Below, one piece after another: positions 60,610 through 64,000 of a stretch of 64,000 nt of DNA. Numbering within the stretch: the stretch's first letter is position 1; each line of letters starts with the position of its first letter. Position numbers and translations under genes: made by a program. This DNA comes from Rattus norvegicus (Eukaryota > Chordata > Mammalia > Rodentia > Muridae), in contig NW_026947372.1 of assembly GCF_036323735.1 (NCBI RefSeq), forward strand, positions 623,372-687,371, read 5' to 3'. The notes beneath the pieces are model-generated. The model was not told where the DNA came from and ran no database searches. It saw nothing but the letters and a program-made list of their open reading frames with translations.

Positions 60610-60905
60610 ATGAAGAAGGAAGTGAGGGATTAAATACCAATCAAAGAGTACACATGGAGGTATCCATGGCTTCAGCCTCATATATAGAAGAGCATGGCAT
60701 TTTCTGGAATGAATAGGATGAAAGGACTTGGTCCTATGAAGTCTGGTTTCTCTAGTGTAGGGAATGCCAGAGTGTTGAGGTGTGAGTAGGCAGGCAGTAA
60801 TCGTACAAAACTCACAGAAACATGGAAAGGGTCGATGGGAGAGAGGGGAAACAGGAAAGGGTATAACATTTGAAATGTAAATACAAACAATTTCCAATAA
60901 GAAAA
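60610..60905 (+). repeat. L1 3' UTR fragment, sense
   Basis: 'ccaatcaaagagtacacatg' (60638), 'acttggtcctatgaagtctg' (60727), 'agtgtagggaatgccagagt' (60755) and 'aacatttgaaatgtaaatac' (60866) follow the order of an L1 3' UTR up to its A-rich end. It predates most other insertions here, judging by divergence. Confidence 0.75.
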
Positions 60906-60909
60906 GAAG

Positions 60910-62320
60910 GAAATGAGTGAGAAAGGAGCAGGAGGCTTACCTCAAAGAAATGAGAGAGCTTCTAGATGCTGGTTTAACTTAAAAGATTCAAATATCTTTG
61001 TTATATATGAAAGGCAAGGGTCAGCAGACTGTAGTATTTCATGTTTTTAAAGAAATGCAATTGAAATAATAGTTCCATTTTCTTATATGAACACACAGAA
61101 TCATTGGAAAGAAAAATAGACAGCTGTTTTTATTAGATTTATTGGTTGAAGAATCATTGGCATATTTTTCAACATAGCTTGATATACTCTCAAAAAGGTT
61201 TTTATGGGATAAGACAGCAATAGAGAGTATTGGGTCAGTGTTGGGATACAGGTATCTTCCATGTATTTTCAGACACATACAAACATCCTTTTAAACTGTG
61301 AAAATATAAAGTTATTAATTGATTGAATGCAATACTATGAATATAATTCTTTATATGAAGCAGTACTATCTGTGTGTATGACTTTCACACTTAGTATAAA
61401 ATTAGGAAATGAATTCATTTAAAAATTGTTAAACGTGCTGTGGTATAGTGGAGGGATGGAATCCAGGCTCTCCACTCTCTAATCGTAAAGCAAACAAGAA
61501 TGTAAAGAGACAAGTGCCTCTAAGAAAAGACTCACTATAAAACTTAAAATAACCTTATACATTCAAAAGAATAATATAAATATTTTAGATATTCTAATAG
61601 GATATAAGGATTATCATTTTAGAATGGGTTCATATTTCCATACAGTATATTTTACTTAAAATTTAAAGCTCATACGTGTGCAGTTTTGTTGGTCCGTACT
61701 GTTTTCCAGCTAGCATGCATTGATCTTCTTCATTATTTACCCCTTTAATTCTAACTGACTGGTTTTTATTGCAACCTTCTTAGTTGCCAACATTTTTGTC
61801 TGTTCTGTGATAACGACAACCATTTTTGTGCGGCTGAATCTGTCAAACATGTAGAGCCAGAATAAATCTGATGTATCATGGTGAATGGAATTGCAAAAAT
61901 AGCTAAAATTTACAGGATATATTTTGATATTAAGTACAGGCATAAAGGAAACTCTGTAGTACATTTATTTTTCCTAATTTGTTTCTAAATATTTTGAGAT
62001 AAAAATGTAAAAGCATGTTATTTGAGAAATGAGAATACCCTATTGCTAAAGTGCCAGAAAATATAAGATACTTATTTTGAATTGCAATGGAATGCAAAAT
62101 CAAATATAACAAGAATGATTTGATGGGATGGCTATTGTGTATGCAAAATTTCTATGTCACAGAATTATATCCTTACATTATTACTCCTTGGTACATTAAT
62201 AAGCAAAATGACCAAACTACAGTTTATTTCTTATAGGACAGTTAAAAAAATAAAACAAAACTGTCCTTTTAAGTACTGTTAAAACTAATTTTGCATTTAA
62301 TAAATACATCCTTCAGTAAG
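60910..62320. other. Unassigned AT-rich sequence
   Basis: No repeat landmark or coding signal is recognised. Open frames of 60-79 residues are consistent with chance. Confidence 0.4.
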
Positions 62321-62324
62321 AGTA

Positions 62325-64000
62325 GAATGACTCATAGCGCTAAGTGCCTGCAGAACGAAAGAGGAAAGAGCATATGTCACCTGCTTGACAACACACCTAA
62401 AACTCTAGAACAAAAAGAACCAAATACAACCAGGAGGAGTAGAAGGCAGGAAATAATAAAAGTCAGAGCTGAAATCAACCAAATAGAAACAAAAAGGACC
62501 ATAGAAAGAATCAAAAGAACCAAAAGTTGATTCTTTGAGAAAATCAATAACATAGATAAACCCTTAGCCAGACGAATGAGAGGACACAGAGTGTGTGTCC
62601 AAATTAACAAAATCAGAAATGAAAAGGGAGACATAACTACAGATTCAGAGGAAATTCAAAAAATCATAAGATCTTTCTATAAAAGTCTATATTCAACAAA
62701 ACTTGAAAATCTGCAGGAAATGGACAATTTACTAGACAGATATCAGGTAACGAAGGTAGATCAGGAACAGATAAACTAGTTAAACAACCCCATAACTCCT
62801 AAGGAAATAGAAGCAGTCATTAAACATCTTCCAACCAAAAAGATTCCAGGTCCAGACAGGTTTAGTGCAGAATTCAATCAAACCTTCATAGAAGACCTCA
62901 TACCAATATTATCCAAACTATTCCACAAAATTGAAACAGATGGAGCCCTACCGAATTCCTTCTATGAAGCCACAATTACTCTTATACCTAAACCACACAA
63001 GGACCCAACAAAGAAAGAGAAGTTCAGACCAAATTCCCTTATGAATATCGACGCAAAAATACTCAATAAAATTCTGGCAAACCGAATCCAAGAGCACATA
63101 AAAACAATCATCCACCATGATCAAGTAGGTTTCATCCCAGGCATGCAGGGATGGTTTAATATACGGAAAACCATCGACGTGACCATTATATAAAGAAACT
63201 GAAAGAACAAAACCACATGATCATTTCATTAGGTGCTGAGAACGCATTTGACACAATTCAACACCCCTTCATGATAAAAGTCCTGGAAAGAATAGGAATT
63301 CAAGGCCCATACCTAAACATGGTAAAAGTCATATACAGCAAACCAGTTGCTAAAATTAAACTAAATGGAGAGAAACTTGAAGCAATCCCACTAAAATCAG
63401 GGACTAGACAAGGCTGCCCACTCTCTCCCTACTTATTCAATATAGTTCTCGAAGTTCTAGCCAGAGCAATCAGACAACAAAAGGAGGTCAAGGGGATACA
63501 GTTTGGAAAAAAGAAGTCAAAATATAACTATTTGCAGAAGATATGATAGTATATTTAAGTGATCCCAAAATTTCACCAGAGAACTACTAAAGCTGATAGA
63601 CAACTTCAGCAAAGTGGCTGGGTATGAAATTTACTCAAATAAATCAGTAACCTTCCTCTACACAAAAGAGAAAAAAGCTGAGAAAGAAATTAGGGAAACG
63701 ACACCCTTCATAATAGACCCCAAATAATATAAGGTACCTCGGTGTGACTTTAACCAAGCAAGTAAAAGATTTGTACAATAAGAACTTCAAGACTCTGAAG
63801 AAAGAAATTGAAGAAGACCTCAGAAGATGGAAAGATCTTCCATGCTCATGGATTGGCAGGATTAATATAGTAAAAATGGCCATTCTACCAAAAGCAATCT
63901 ACAGATTCAATGCAATCCCCATCAAAATTCCAATCCAATTCTTCAAAGAGTTAGACAGAACAATTTGCAAATTCATCTGGAATAACAAAAAACCCAGGAT
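62325..64000 (+). mobile_element. L1 LINE ORF2, sense, 5'-truncated, runs off window
   Basis: Begins inside ORF2 (near 'ctcatagcgctaagtgcctg') and continues through the RT domain to the window end. The 109-residue frame at 63217-63546 reads as L1 RT, with 'LKSGTRQGCPLSPYLFNIVL'. Defects: motif A has GAENAFD where DAEKAFD is usual, a frameshift lies near 63530, and motif C reads FAED instead of FADD in the shifted frame (about 63532-63545). Compared with the element at 18-24 kb it keeps longer open frames, so it is probably younger, but it is dead. Confidence 0.9.

Noticed and set aside
60610..60905. 70-103 residue minus-strand frames
   Set aside because: They overlap an L1 3' UTR fragment in sense orientation and have no independent support.

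Overview
This window looks like non-coding, repeat-dense DNA from a murine rodent, most likely Rattus. The evidence is a near-consensus ID SINE (minus strand, 13475-13573), abundant rodent L1/Lx LINE sequence in both orientations (including an element with tandem 5' UTR monomers), a rodent-type ERVK solo LTR, and many long microsatellites. I see no intact protein-coding gene, no tRNA or rRNA gene and no CRISPR array. Most long open frames are simple-repeat translations, L1 ORF2 pieces or antisense L1.

The layout is dominated by a large, diverged duplication. Copy A starts near 1557 and copy B near 27157, and they are colinear for about 8.5-10 kb: decayed L1 edge, a block holding two exon-like modules, a trinucleotide microsatellite, a CA-rich block, a GC-richer stretch with a minisatellite, a long antisense L1, a sense L1 RT fragment, and about 0.9 kb of unassigned sequence. 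In both copies this leads into an array of a second unit of about 2.3-2.5 kb (array 1, 10079-15431; array 2, 40905-47390). Half of each array unit is unassigned sequence and half is an antisense L1 3' end with a microsatellite at a fixed position. In copy B an LTR retroelement (37307-40904) sits between the duplicated block and the array, and about 1.55 kb of array sequence is missing there.

Between array 1 and copy B (15.4-27.2 kb) lie a minus-strand degraded protein-like stretch, a nearly full-length but dead sense L1 (about 18.02-23.97 kb), Lx 3' UTR fragments, a TTC/AGG polypyrimidine tract and an antisense L1. After array 2 comes another minus-strand protein-like island with frameshifts (47.4-49.9 kb), then a quieter AT-rich region to 64 kb with a URR1-like fragment, a solo LTR, old L1 pieces, tetranucleotide repeats and a 5'-truncated sense L1 that runs off the window.

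The most useful observations are the duplication history (A/B plus six array units), retroelement insertions that date individual copies, a probable false assembly duplication around a 23-N gap at 2006-2028, templated filler DNA inside an LTR, and two unidentified decayed coding-like islands next to the arrays. Repeat names and gene-like calls rest on pattern recognition by eye; no database search was run.
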